In this document: positions 55,601 to 64,000 of the stretch, piece after piece
Layout of the letters: each line of letters opens with the position of its first letter
Position numbering within the stretch: the stretch's first letter is position 1
Source: Plantago ovata
Taxonomy: Eukaryota > Streptophyta > Magnoliopsida > Lamiales > Plantaginaceae
Direction: 5' to 3'
Assembly (NCBI GenBank): GCA_028274465.1
Contig: CM051455.1
Location: 99,270,365 to 99,334,364 of the forward strand
DNA length: 64,000 nt
Program-made: the position numbers and the translations under genes
Notes under the pieces: model-generated
What the model was told of the DNA's origin: nothing
What the model saw: the letters and a program-made list of their open reading frames with translations, nothing else
Database searches by the model: none

Positions 55601-58600
55601 AAATTCATAGAAATGAAGCATATAATTAATGGCATAGCTAGTTGATCTACCCAATAAAAAAGTTCAAAAAATTCGGCAATAGACTCCATATAAAACATGC
55701 AAGACTATCCTAGGATGAATGCAACCTAAAAAATCTAAGAAAGCAGTAAACGTGCAAATGCAAACAAAGAACAAGATAAAGCATGCGAGGTACTATACTC
55801 ATCCTACCAATGCCAAGCTCCAAACTAACAACATCAGATCACTTAAATCCCCTCATGAAATTAACGCTAGTCCCTAGCAGTAAGAAAATGAGATAATAAG
55901 ATGTGATACTAGATGTTACCCCATGGTTTGGCCTCGGTCGGCTGAGTATACTGCTTTTGATTTATTGGGCCTCCTCTGTGAGCTTCATAATGTGACATCA
56001 GGTCTTCTGGTGGTTGCGGTAGTTCCATTTTTAGGCCGGTCAGGATCAACTGCTCTATCAGAATCATCATTGCCCGTATGGCCTTCATCGTCACTACTGT
56101 CACCATCATCATCATCAGTAGAGTTGCAGTGGCAGGTAGAATTCTCAAGACCAGACGCCGATGTTATGGAATCCTCCATCCTGTAGCCCTCCAATGGGAT
56201 GTGAACTGTTGAAGGGGAAAGGGCAGTGGTATCAGGACCTCCCCCTCCAACGATTTACACCACGAGAAGGTTACAGTAGGCTGCTCGGTTACTCAGAAGT
56301 CTTCTACCTTTTTCTCCAATTTCGACCACATTCTCCAATGTTGCTCCGACCGATGTCAATATGATGCTCACTTCAGAGGTTGGCAAAGGGCGCCCCAACG
56401 AGGGACTGTGTACCCCTGTCATTATGTTTTGGAACCAAGCTAGCGCTTTGGAACATTCTAGCAACTGCGAACTCAAGATCAAATCCGTCGCTGCGAGAAT
56501 ATCCCGGTGCCTTCCAGTTCACTCGAACTCTGCAGTCCTTGTGATGGAGTGATGACGTAATAACGGTTTCTGTCCCTTCGGTGGTGCATGAATAGGCATA
56601 GGAGTCCTTACTCCATGTGTACTCTAGCTCCTCCTCTCGGATAATCCACGACGTTGTTGCAAAACTCCTTGGCTCGAACGCACATCTAGCGAGATCACCT
56701 TCCTTGACATGGTTCTTCACAGTAATCATACGGAAATGCTCCCTTCCCTTGGTATGGTACCTACAAACAGCTATTAGCACCTCGTATGACAAAAAACTGA
56801 CTCAAATATATGCTAGTGTAATAGCGAAAAATACGAGTGATAGAATCAACAATTAAACCCCCAAACCGCAATGTCTAGCCTAGCTTCTTCATCATGCAAC
56901 ATACCAACGTAATTACTACATGCAATACATCACATCATGCTCTTACTAGACAACCAATATCCTTGATAACAAGGCTCAATTCATACCATGGCAGCGCAAA
57001 AATTCTACCAACATAAATCCTCATACTCAACAAATAAGCATTCCTTCGTCAAATCCACCAACATTACACCAATAAACACATTCATATGCAAGAATCCAAA
57101 GATAAAGACATATTGCAGAACAAGATATATCATCTAGCAGCAAAAATACCCAAATCAACAATCCAAGCAAAATTGAGCATGCAATTGATAGTAAATAACA
57201 TGTAATCACACAAACAACATACCCATGCATCAAATAAACATAATTGAAGCTCAAAATAGAAAACCCCCAAATTTGAAATTTAGGGTTCTAAGGATGATAC
57301 CTCAGATCTGCAAATTTAACAAATTAGGATGAAATCTGTTCGGATAGGATGATAGATCGTGTTATTGGCTTCGAACTAAGCTAAAGAACACTCAATTTGG
57401 TCAAGAAATGAAGAAGTTATGAAGATTTAGAAGCAAAATCGCACTTTTCGGGTTTTTTGGGAGTATGGATGAAGAAGAATGAAAAAAAAAAGGGTTTTGG
57501 GGTTGAAATCCGCGTTTTTAAAGATCTGGGCCTGTGGAGCGGTTCGCCCCGTGCTCCCCAATGTGGGGAGACGGGCCCTGATGTCAGAAAATGCGGTTTA
57601 AATCCCGAAACCAAATTTGTTTTCAAAAAATCACTCGAAAAATCTCACTCAAACAAAAGCATATACGACACAGACATGAACAAATTCGCATCTGAGAAGC
57701 AAATAGTTCAAGAATGAATGCATGCAGAAAAGCAGTAAAGAAAGCGGTAAAAATTCCGGGTTGCCTCCCGGATAGCGTCATTGTTTAAAGTCTTTGACTC
57801 GACTCCTGTCTGCGCCTATCTCTTCTTTTTGCGGGTACTAGCCTTCCCCTTCATTGATCTCCTTTCAATGCCACGAACCTGTGAGTAAGAAAGAATATAA
57901 GCTGCAAGACCACAGTAGTGAGTAATAATATCAGGCGGTTCAGGTGGATCAGGTATGGCTTGCAACACGTGTTGCTTGCCATTCACTTCGATGGTGCAAG
58001 TTCTTTGGTAGATATCCATCACTGAGCGTAGTTTAGTCAAGAATGTTTGCCCTAAGAGTATGACATCCCCCGTCCCGGGTGCAGATGCCGGCATAACTAC
58101 GAAATTGGTGTATATAGATGCTTCACCAATCTTGACCAACACATTTTTCACAACGCCCTCCGGTCTCATAAAGGATCCATCCGCTAGTTGTACAATAGCC
58201 CTTTGCTCAGATAGTTTTCCAATGTTGCTCTTTTCAAACACATTCAAAGGAATTATGTTTGAGTAGGATCCCGTGTCTAGTGTGGCACGGACGTCTTCAA
58301 GCTCACCAATCCCTACCTTAACATCGAAGCTTTTAGGGAGTGGTTCGGGATCCTCTTGCTCCTCATCACTTGTGTCAGAACCAAGGCACTTCTCTTCCTC
58401 CTCAGCCTGTAGGAGTTCTTCCTTAATGCATTTATTGCACCTAACAACCTTTCTGATGGTGACTTCGTCAGGTACATCATCAACCAAAGTAATGGCATTT
58501 GATTTTACAGTGCTGCTAGGCAGTTTCCGATCGATCAACTCTTGCATCTTTTGATGGGCAAGCCTAGTGCTTTCTTCCAACTTATCGAGCCTTGCCCTAG

Positions 58601-61600
58601 TCTTCTCAGAATCTTCTTCATAACGTTTGAGAAAACTTTGTGTGTGATCAACCATCTTCTGCAAGTTCTCCATCAGTAGAGCCGTCTTCGACTTCGGTGA
58701 CTCTTTTGGAGCGGGGTTTTCGCAGTGATCATTACCATAGTTTAGCCTACTACGGTCTTGGTTAGGGCCATAAGTTTGGTTAGCCGGTGCATATCCTTGA
58801 TTGTTTCGGAATCCTCTTCTCCAAAAACCACCTCGAGGATTCCTACCGTCTTGTCCGTAGCTAACTTCTTGAGTACCAAACTCCGTAGCAAAGGCTTCTT
58901 CTTCGCCTCCTCGAGACCAGTTGCCATCATCGTATGCCAGCTCCGATCTACACATATGAGCCCCATGCCCATAGTTCTTGCATATTCGGCATACCTCGTT
59001 CGAAACAGTTGTTCCGGTGGCGCTCTTGAGGACTTGCTTCAATTCGTTGGTAAAGCACTCGAATTGATCCCCATTTCCCCTGTACATAGGGGCTGCTTGA
59101 GTCGGTGGAGCTTCAGGTCCATGTCTCCTAACCATTGCTCTTGGGTCCTTGAACTGCGAACCCTTAGCAAGCCTTTCGAAAACTGCCCAGACGGCTTACG
59201 CGGTTTCCTCCCAAATATTGCCTCGGCATTGGAAATCCACCACTTGTTGGTTCTCGAAGGTTAGTCCATTGTAGAAGTGTTGGACTAGGTCGGAGAGTTC
59301 AAAACCATGGTGAGGGCACTTGTTCGTGAGATCTTGGAACCTCTCGAACGCGGTGTAGATGGTCTCATCATAGTCTTGCTTGAATCCAGTGATCTGCGCC
59401 TTGAGCGCGGTAGTCAGAGTGTGTGGGAAGTATTTCTCCATGAAAGCTGAAAAAACCTTTTCCCAAGTGTCCAGCGAGCCTGTTGGAAGAGAGCTCAGCC
59501 ATGACTTGGCTCTGTCGCCAAGTCCCATAGCAAAAACCTTCATCCTCAACTCATCCGTTGTTATGTCAGCTCCGGGTCGTGGAAGTTGGTTGACGAAATC
59601 ATCGATATCGTGCAAGTACCCCATCACATCTTCCCTTGATAAGCCATAGAACCTCGGAAGTTGTTGGAATGCGTGGTTCTTGATCTCCAGATCTCGGGTT
59701 GCAGACGAAAGAACTATCGCCGGTCCCCTCATACGATCCTTGGTGGGTTGTACCCATGCCTTCAGTGGTCTAGCTTCTGCCATTCCGTCGATTTCCTTGA
59801 ATAGACTAATTAGAGATTCAGAGAAATCGGCTTCCTCTATTTCCTCTAGTGCGCGCCTTTCAAGTAGTCGCCTTCTTTGGTGGTAGACTCTATCGATCTC
59901 AGCAATTGAATTAGCAAGCGGTGTTCCTACAGAACGTGTATACGGCATACACTATCTGTGACAGACTAGGTAAAGAGATTAGAAACAAACTAGGAAAGCA
60001 GAGAGAGATTAAAAAGGAAAACTAAAACTAATAGAATTAGGAATCTAAAGCTGTAAATATAAACAAATTAAACAGAAAAAAGGAGTATAGTCCCCGGCAA
60101 CGGCGCCAATTTGATGAACGCGGATTCGTCGGTTCCGAATTCAGTCAAATAATATTACGTATACTTTATTATGCTTATTCATTCTTATTTGTATTTAGCA
60201 ATCATAATAGGTTTTACCCTGCATCTGCCCATTCGAAGATCGGTGACATCATCAACTCGAAGTTCATCGCTCCAACACCATCTGAGGACCGTGGTGGGGA
60301 GAAGTGGTCAAGGCTGCCTGACCATGTCATTGGCTTCTACTTCGATGAGCTGCGGGTATTGTAACAATCTTAAATGTTTAGTAAACGTTGTTTTATTTTT
60401 ATTCTAAATTTACGTGAGTGGTATGTTAGCCACTATATTTGGGTGATATGTTAGTCACCATGTGTTAGTTGTTTTTCTAGGGCAATGTGAGTGGTATGTT
60501 AGTGATGAACGCGGATTCGTCGGTTCCGAATTCAGTCAGATAATATTTGTTATTTAGCCAAAGGCAATCCACAACTACAACGAAAACCGTAATGTAGTAG
60601 TAGAATGACTCGAGTGTCGTTCTCTCAGGACTATAACTAGCTTTATCTGTTTAACAAGAAAATATAAAACAACAGATAGAAAGCAATAGGGGTTTTCAAG
60701 CAGATAATGGAGGTTGGTGATAGTATGGTCCTTCTTAACATAATGGGTCGATAATCATGCATAAATTCCTCGGTCTTGCATAGAGATCTTTGAATGAATC
60801 TTGGGTCCTGTTGTAACTATTAAGCACTACGAAGATAATATGGTCTGACTTGTCAACAACTAACGTCCTATTGTGTTCTATAATCATTCAACACTACGAA
60901 GATAATTTGGTCTGATTGGCCGACAAGTGTCCAAGTGTGCATAATGATCAATACAACATACGAGAATTTTGGTGTTCAACTCATCAACGAAATAAAGCAA
61001 TGACACGGAGTATAATGCGCGATATAGCCATTAGCATGATTATCTTCCCTCGCTAAGAATTCACATACTACCACCAACGATACATTTAGCTACTCATAGG
61101 CATGCAATCAATAGCAATCATAGAAGAAAACATATTGAAAGAATATAAAATAAGTAGATAAAAGTTGTAAGATACAAAGTTACCGAAGGTTGTCAATCTC
61201 CGGATGATTGTGGTCCTACGAGCTCCAATCTGCTATGAAAAAGTATCCCCTAAGCTATGGAACTCCCAGGACAGGCCCCGGGAAGTTCCTACCTAAAACT
61301 ATAGAGAGAGGTGAGAAAGTAGGCTTGGAAAGATATGATTTTCAGAGAGAAAACTCGCAACTATATATAGGCCCCGAAAATCTTCTTGGGCGGTTCGCCC
61401 GAGGCATGGGGCGGTTCGCCCCCCAGTTTTTCGTGGATTTTCCGCGTTTTTCGACGCGGATTTTGATTTCTTCACCTTTTCGGACTCGATTTCAGACTTC
61501 TAATGGCCTTCTAACCTCCAGATTCGACCCCTAGACTCCAATTCCTATCCGGAAACCTTCAGATACTCCAAATAGGCTTCTGGAACACCAATTCCTTGTA

Positions 61601-63084
61601 GACTTCAATATAATTGCCCGTACATCTCCGAATTTCAACCAAAACGTGTAAAATAAAAACTAAAGGGAAACGTGACACTATTCTAATAAAATGTACTAAA
61701 ATATAGCTAAATTAACATAGAGGATAGCTAAAATAGGTGAAAAAAGATTCGAATGAAAGTGTAAAATACACATTCATCAGTTAGCCACTATATTTGGGTG
61801 ATATGTTAGTCACCATTGTGCTTACGTTGATCTTGTTCTTGTTGTATTGATTGTTGTGTCGTTCTAAATTGGTTGTTTTTGGTGGTTAGAAACACTACTA
61901 CTTGCCAAACGTGCTATTGAAGGAGCTTTGGTTTGTTTTCAACACTGTTGGTGCTCGTTGTTACCGAGACAAGGTCCACGACCTTAAGGAGTCTCGAGTG
62001 AAGCCTAGATTCATCCACGAAAGCGAGTGGCCTCTGTGGTTGGCTTACTGGAAGACACAGGATGCCGAGGACCTAGCAGATCAGAACAAGAAGAATCGAG
62101 CATGGGCGGACAGAAGAAGCTCCGGTGAAGACGAGGACTATTCGAAGCACCATCTCGGCACACAGTCTCAGGCCACTCGTTACCTCAATGCAGTAAGTTA
62201 ACTTGTGCTTTACTCCAGTCACTTTCAATATTCTTAAAATTTTATTGTAAACACTGACACTTATTACTTTGCAAAATGAACAGAGGCTCACTGGACAAGG
62301 ATTTGAGTCGTACTTGACCATGGTGAGAAATGCCAAGTTCAAGAACGGCAAGTGGACATGCAAGAAAGCCAAGAAACTGAATGTAAGTACATAAATGAGT
62401 ACTTTGAGTTACTTGTACTGTATTTCTTTTTAAAAAGTTTCTATATGTATTGTAATATATCAACTCATGTATTGCTTAACTGCTTGTAGGAGGAGGTTGA
62501 GGCTTTTTACAAGGTTAAGATGCAAGAGAAGGGTGACATACTTACGATGGAGGAAGAGAACGCTGCCTTCCTCGAGGTGAACCCTCCTGGCCCTAAGTGG
62601 TCGATCTATGGCTTAGGGAACTTGGGACGTTCTCTTGCAGCTGAATCATTTCAGCGCTCATCCGGTTCTACCTCCAGCACAGATTCTCGATTGGCTGAGG
62701 AGATGGCAGCACCTAAGGCCGACAATGCTAGGATGATGAGCATTCAGAACACACTTGTGTCTCAGGTATATTCACTTGTATGCTAATATTATGTTGATAT
62801 GTCATGTAGATGTATAACCACTTGTATGCTCATTTACATTGCTTGCATCTATCTTTCATATTCTTAACTACATCGATCATTACATGTGTCAGTTGGAGAC
62901 GCAGAATTTCGTGCTGAAGAAGCTGCTGGAGAAGCATCACATTGGCATGGACCCGTTCGCAGAGGCAGCTTTGTTTCAGACCGGGGAGGGGAGCCCTGGT
63001 ACGGCGGGGAGTGCGGGTTTGCAAGGCAGTTCTCATGCTCCTTCAGGTTCCAGTGGTCGTGGTTCTAGTGGTCGTCGTCCCTAG
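52602..63084 (+). CDS. CACTA second gene (TnpA-like, Ptta/En/Spm transposase-24 type)
   Basis: Proposed exons are 52602-52852, 52944-53100, 61890-62192, 62284-62382, 62490-62765 and 62893-63084. All introns are GT-AG, all phases agree, and the product is 425 residues without a stop. It starts MPKPRYNYIPPELRV; the central part (SKIGDIINSKFIAPTPSEDR, RCYRDKVHDLKESRV, WPLWLAYWKTQDAEDLADQN) has the style of the plant En/Spm transposase family 24. A coiled-coil-like segment (EMAAPKADNARMMSIQNTLV) precedes a Gly/Ser/Arg-rich tail. The protein presumably binds the subterminal repeats. Intron 2 contains 8.5 kb of Athila-like copy E. The ATG is the first base after a splice acceptor, so a leader exon is needed. 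Confidence 0.8.
53101..53247 (+). other. Left part of intron 2 of the second CACTA gene
   Basis: This is AT-rich intron sequence with a small tandem repeat (GTGAGTGGTATGTTAG and GGGTGATATGTTAGTCACC). The target duplication GTTAG (53243-53247) of copy E ends it; the same repeat continues at 61780. Confidence 0.7.
53248..54502 (-). repeat. 3' LTR of copy E
   Basis: It is 1255 bp, starts TGATGAACGCGGATTCG and ends ATTCATCA. It has one GC palindrome near 54132-54147 where the partner LTR has two. Confidence 0.93.
54503..55908 (-). other. 3' non-coding region of copy E
   Basis: There is no gene. It includes the PPT/hairpin (54503-54540), a mostly deleted pyrimidine tract (55110-55160), the paired hairpins (near 55210 and 55322) and AT-rich family sequence. 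Confidence 0.65.
55909..56194 (-). CDS. Acidic low-complexity ORF region (copy E)
   Basis: Two overlapping frames are open. One encodes an Asp-rich peptide (STDDDDGDSSDDEGHTGNDD, 56194-55985). The other ends in TEAKPWGNI (56148-55909) and matches A and B. Function is unknown and translation is uncertain. Confidence 0.3.
56373..56729 (-). CDS. Conserved unidentified ORF of the Athila-like family (copy E)
   Basis: It has about 118 residues with the start MITVKNHVKEGDLARCAFEP and lies downstream of the candidate acceptor. The core matches A and B with scattered substitutions and no stop. It is the youngest copy of the element, which supports the view that the ORF belongs to the currently mobile form. 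Confidence 0.55.
   Translation of the reverse strand: MITVKNHVKEGDLARCAFEPRSFATTSWIIREEELEYTWSKDSYAYSCTTEGTETVITSSLHHKDCRVRVNWKAPGYSRSDGFDLEFAVARMFQSASLVPKHNDRGTQSLVGAPFANL
56793..57815 (-). other. Leader-like region and GC palindrome (copy E)
   Basis: There is no gene. It contains the possible intron, a leader-like stretch (about 57310-57500) and one GC palindrome near 57538-57560. Confidence 0.5.
57816..59948 (-). CDS. Complete Gag-protease polyprotein, one in-frame stop (copy E)
   Basis: This is the fullest gag-pro in the window, 711 codons with its stop. It starts MPYTRSVGTPLANSIAEIDR. Capsid spans about residues 85-235 (PRFYGLSREDVMGYLHDIDD, AKSWLSSLPTGSLDTWEKVF, CPHHGF). A TAA interrupts it at 59198-59196, where a Tyr codon would fit the context. 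After it come the CCHC knuckle CRICKNYGHGAHMC, the Arg/Gly-rich segment, the charged helix, the protease triad DTG (ATLDTGSYSNIIP) and the basic tail STRKKKR. A single base change separates it from an open polyprotein. No pol frame follows. Confidence 0.88.
60091..60108 (-). promoter_or_regulatory. Primer-binding site, tRNA-Asp type (copy E)
   Basis: It is identical to that of copy B (TGGCGCCGTTGCCGGGGA on the minus strand), three bases inside the original 5' LTR boundary at 60112. Confidence 0.85.
60112..60156 (-). repeat. Residual end of the original 5' LTR (copy E)
   Basis: These are the first 45 bases of the LTR as read on the + strand. They end in ATATT, which is also the word before 52902 in the CACTA. 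One base (A in CAGTCAAAT) differs from both complete LTRs (G). Confidence 0.85.
60157..60502 (+). repeat. Duplicated CACTA segment with a complete exon
   Basis: This is a copy of 52902-53247, identical by eye over 346 bases. It includes exon 2 of the second CACTA gene with both splice sites (60199-60355) and the flank up to the LTR boundary. Confidence 0.93.
60503..61779 (-). repeat. Reconstituted 5' LTR of copy E
   Basis: It is 1277 bp with two GC palindromes near 61385-61423 and a TATA box near 61362-61371. Its left few hundred bases follow the 3' LTR, whereas later positions show several differences. Confidence 0.9.
61780..61889 (+). other. Right part of intron 2 of the second CACTA gene
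   Basis: The intron resumes with the target duplication and ends in the acceptor GGTGGTTAG at 61881-61889. Confidence 0.7.
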
Positions 63085-63299
63085 ATTTTGACATTTTAGT
63101 TGGGCATTTGTAGTACGATTGTAAAACTTTCACATTTACATTTGTAGTAAACGCTTTTCTATTTTGAAGAATCGAATTTTATTGAATTTTATTTTCAATT
63201 CAAATTTAATGATTTTTAATTTTTAGTACGTAAATTTATATTATTAAACAGGTTGTTGTACAATTATCAAGAAAAATAATAAAAAATTTAAAAAAAAAA
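63085..63299 (+). other. 3' region of the second CACTA gene
   Basis: This is AT-rich sequence after the stop with no gene. The polyadenylation region would be here. Confidence 0.5.
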
Positions 63300-63656
63300 A
63301 ATTTACCAACGGATAACGTTATCCGTCGGTAAGTTCCGGTTGACATAGTCAACCGGTCATAACCGAACGGATAACGTTATCCATCGGTAAACGTCATCGA
63401 CGGATAAATTTATCCATCGGTCAGACGAATAAGGGCTGGTCAACGCCCTTATTCGTCAGTCCGTCGGTATTATCCGTCGCTAAATTTAGCGACGAATAAG
63501 AAACGACGGTAAAGGCATTACGGACGGATAAAATAGCGACGGGCTATTTATCCATCGGTAAGTGGTTGCCGATCCGTCGGTAAGGACGTACCGACGGATC
63601 GGTACCCTGTTACCGACGGATACCATCCGTCGGTAAGTGGGCCGGTTCTTGTGGTG
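63300..63656. repeat. Right subterminal and terminal repeats of CACTA
   Basis: More than a dozen ATCCGTCGGTAA/ACCGACGGAT-type words in both orientations lead to the terminal inverted repeat (63627-63656). GGATAACGTTATCC palindromes occur twice (near 63305 and 63366). Confidence 0.87.
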
Positions 63657-64000
63657 ATCATAGAGCGTAGTTTGGTCAAGAACGTTCGCCCCAAGAGAAA
63701 GACATCCCCCATTCCAGGTGTAGACGCCGGCATAACTACAAAATTGGTGTATACAGAAGTTTCACCAATCTTGACCAATACGTTCTTCACAACGCCTTCG
63801 GGTCTCACAAAGGATCCATCCGCTAGTTGCACAATAGCCTTACGCTCAGATAGTTTTCCAAGGCTACTCTTCTCGAACACATTCATTGGGAGCACATTAG
63901 AGTAGGATCCCGTGTCAAGTGTGGCACGGACATCTTCAAGTTCACCAATCCCTACCTTAACATCGAAACTTTGAGGGAGTGGCTCGGGATCCTCTTGCTC
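63657..64000 (-). pseudogene. Gag-protease middle part (copy D), beyond the CACTA
   Basis: On the minus strand the acidic linker and the protease run from the window edge (EDPEPLPQSFDVKVGIGELE, ATLDTGSYSN, MPMNVFEKS-like) to KLRSM, where the CACTA begins. The catalytic DTG is present near 63915-63907. It continues left of the CACTA at 47695. Confidence 0.85.

Larger units (their letters stand above)
53248..61779 (-). mobile_element. Athila-like copy E inside the CACTA, with a repair scar
   Basis: It is flanked by GTTAG (53243-53247 and 61780-61784). Parts are the 3' LTR (53248-54502), 5.6 kb internal region, PBS (60091-60108), the first 45 bp of the original 5' LTR (60112-60156), an inserted copy of CACTA sequence 52902-53247 (60157-60502), and a complete LTR (60503-61779). 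Inside, on the minus strand, are gag-protease (59948-57816, one stop), GC palindromes, the unidentified ORF (56729-56373), the acidic region (55909-56194) and the paired hairpins. The LTRs are nearly alike, so it is young. Confidence 0.93.
47696..63656 (+). mobile_element. CACTA (En/Spm-type) DNA transposon
   Basis: This 15,961-bp element has termini CACTACAAAAAA (left) and CACCACAAGAAC (right, minus strand), both leading to ACTTACCGACGG/ATTTACCGACGG. The 3-bp target duplication is ATC (47693-47695 and 63657-63659). Subterminal arrays of ACCGACGGAT/GCGACGGAT words fill both ends. It carries a TNP2 transposase gene and a second En/Spm-type gene, both on the + strand. It holds the Athila-like copy E (53248-61779) and sits in the protease of Athila-like copy D. 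Confidence 0.95.

Noticed and set aside
53248..61779. Two independent LTR insertions instead of one element with a scar
   Set aside because: Only one pair of GTTAG duplications encloses the whole block, the middle LTR piece joins CACTA sequence at a 5-base microhomology without a TSD, and the duplicated flank ends exactly at the original insertion point.
1..64000. Host genes or tRNA/rRNA genes
   Set aside because: Every long ORF with a recognisable domain belongs to a transposable element; tRNA-like words are only primer sites.

Overview
The window is plant nuclear DNA made almost entirely of nested transposable elements. I found no host gene, tRNA or rRNA. A plant is indicated by several things together: a CACTA transposon with a spliced TNP2-type transposase gene, Ty1/copia remnants of SIRE/Maximus and Angela/BARE type, Ty3/gypsy remnants of Tat type (with an archaeal-type second RNase H), and many Athila-like elements. 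The Athila-like elements use a primer-binding site identical to the complement of the 3' end of plant tRNA-Asp. Most retroelement coding regions are broken, as in heterochromatin; the species cannot be named.

Layout from left to right. 1-6014: 3' part of Athila-like copy A (+), ending in its 3' LTR. 6015-21802: SIRE-like copia (-), split at 10690/18227 by complete Athila-like copy B (-, 10691-18226, TSD TCAGC). The copia 5' LTR (20340-21802) sits in the integrase of Tat element T1 (-, 21803-29618). T1 also carries a shortened solo Angela LTR (24353-25461, TSD AAAAG) and a solo Athila-like LTR (26668-27868, TSD ACGTC). 29619-29981: piece of a third Angela LTR, cut by Tat element T2 (+, from 29982). 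The T2 reverse transcriptase is cut at 34467 by Athila-like copy C (-, 34468-37828, internally deleted). 37829-38411 is unassigned. 38412-42740: 3' half of an Angela-type copia (-). 42741-64000: Athila-like copy D (-), split in its protease codons by a CACTA transposon (47696-63656, TSD ATC). An intron of the CACTA second gene holds young Athila-like copy E (-, 53248-61779, TSD GTTAG).

The most distinctive system is the Athila-like family: five copies plus a solo LTR. Where the body can be read, every copy has Gag plus an aspartic protease ending in a basic tail, then a stop, and no reverse transcriptase, RNase H or integrase. In their place lies a module that looks like a second transcription unit: GC-rich palindromes, a leader, a possible intron, and a conserved ORF of about 120 residues that I cannot identify. 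It is followed by an acidic region, paired hairpins, a purine tract, and a hairpin/polypurine signal before the LTR. This looks like a non-autonomous but protein-coding family that would need reverse transcriptase and integrase supplied by another element.

The CACTA element carries a TNP2 transposase gene (one G-run frameshift) and a second, six-exon gene of Ptta/En/Spm type. The second gene can be spliced in silico to an uninterrupted 425-residue product although an 8.5 kb retrotransposon lies in its second intron. The 5' LTR end of that retrotransposon carries a repair scar: 346 bp of CACTA flank, including a whole exon, has been copied into the LTR. Other notable signals are seven 17-nt hairpin units downstream of the SIRE-like pol, and GC palindromes just upstream of the LTR TATA box that vary in number even between the two LTRs of one element.
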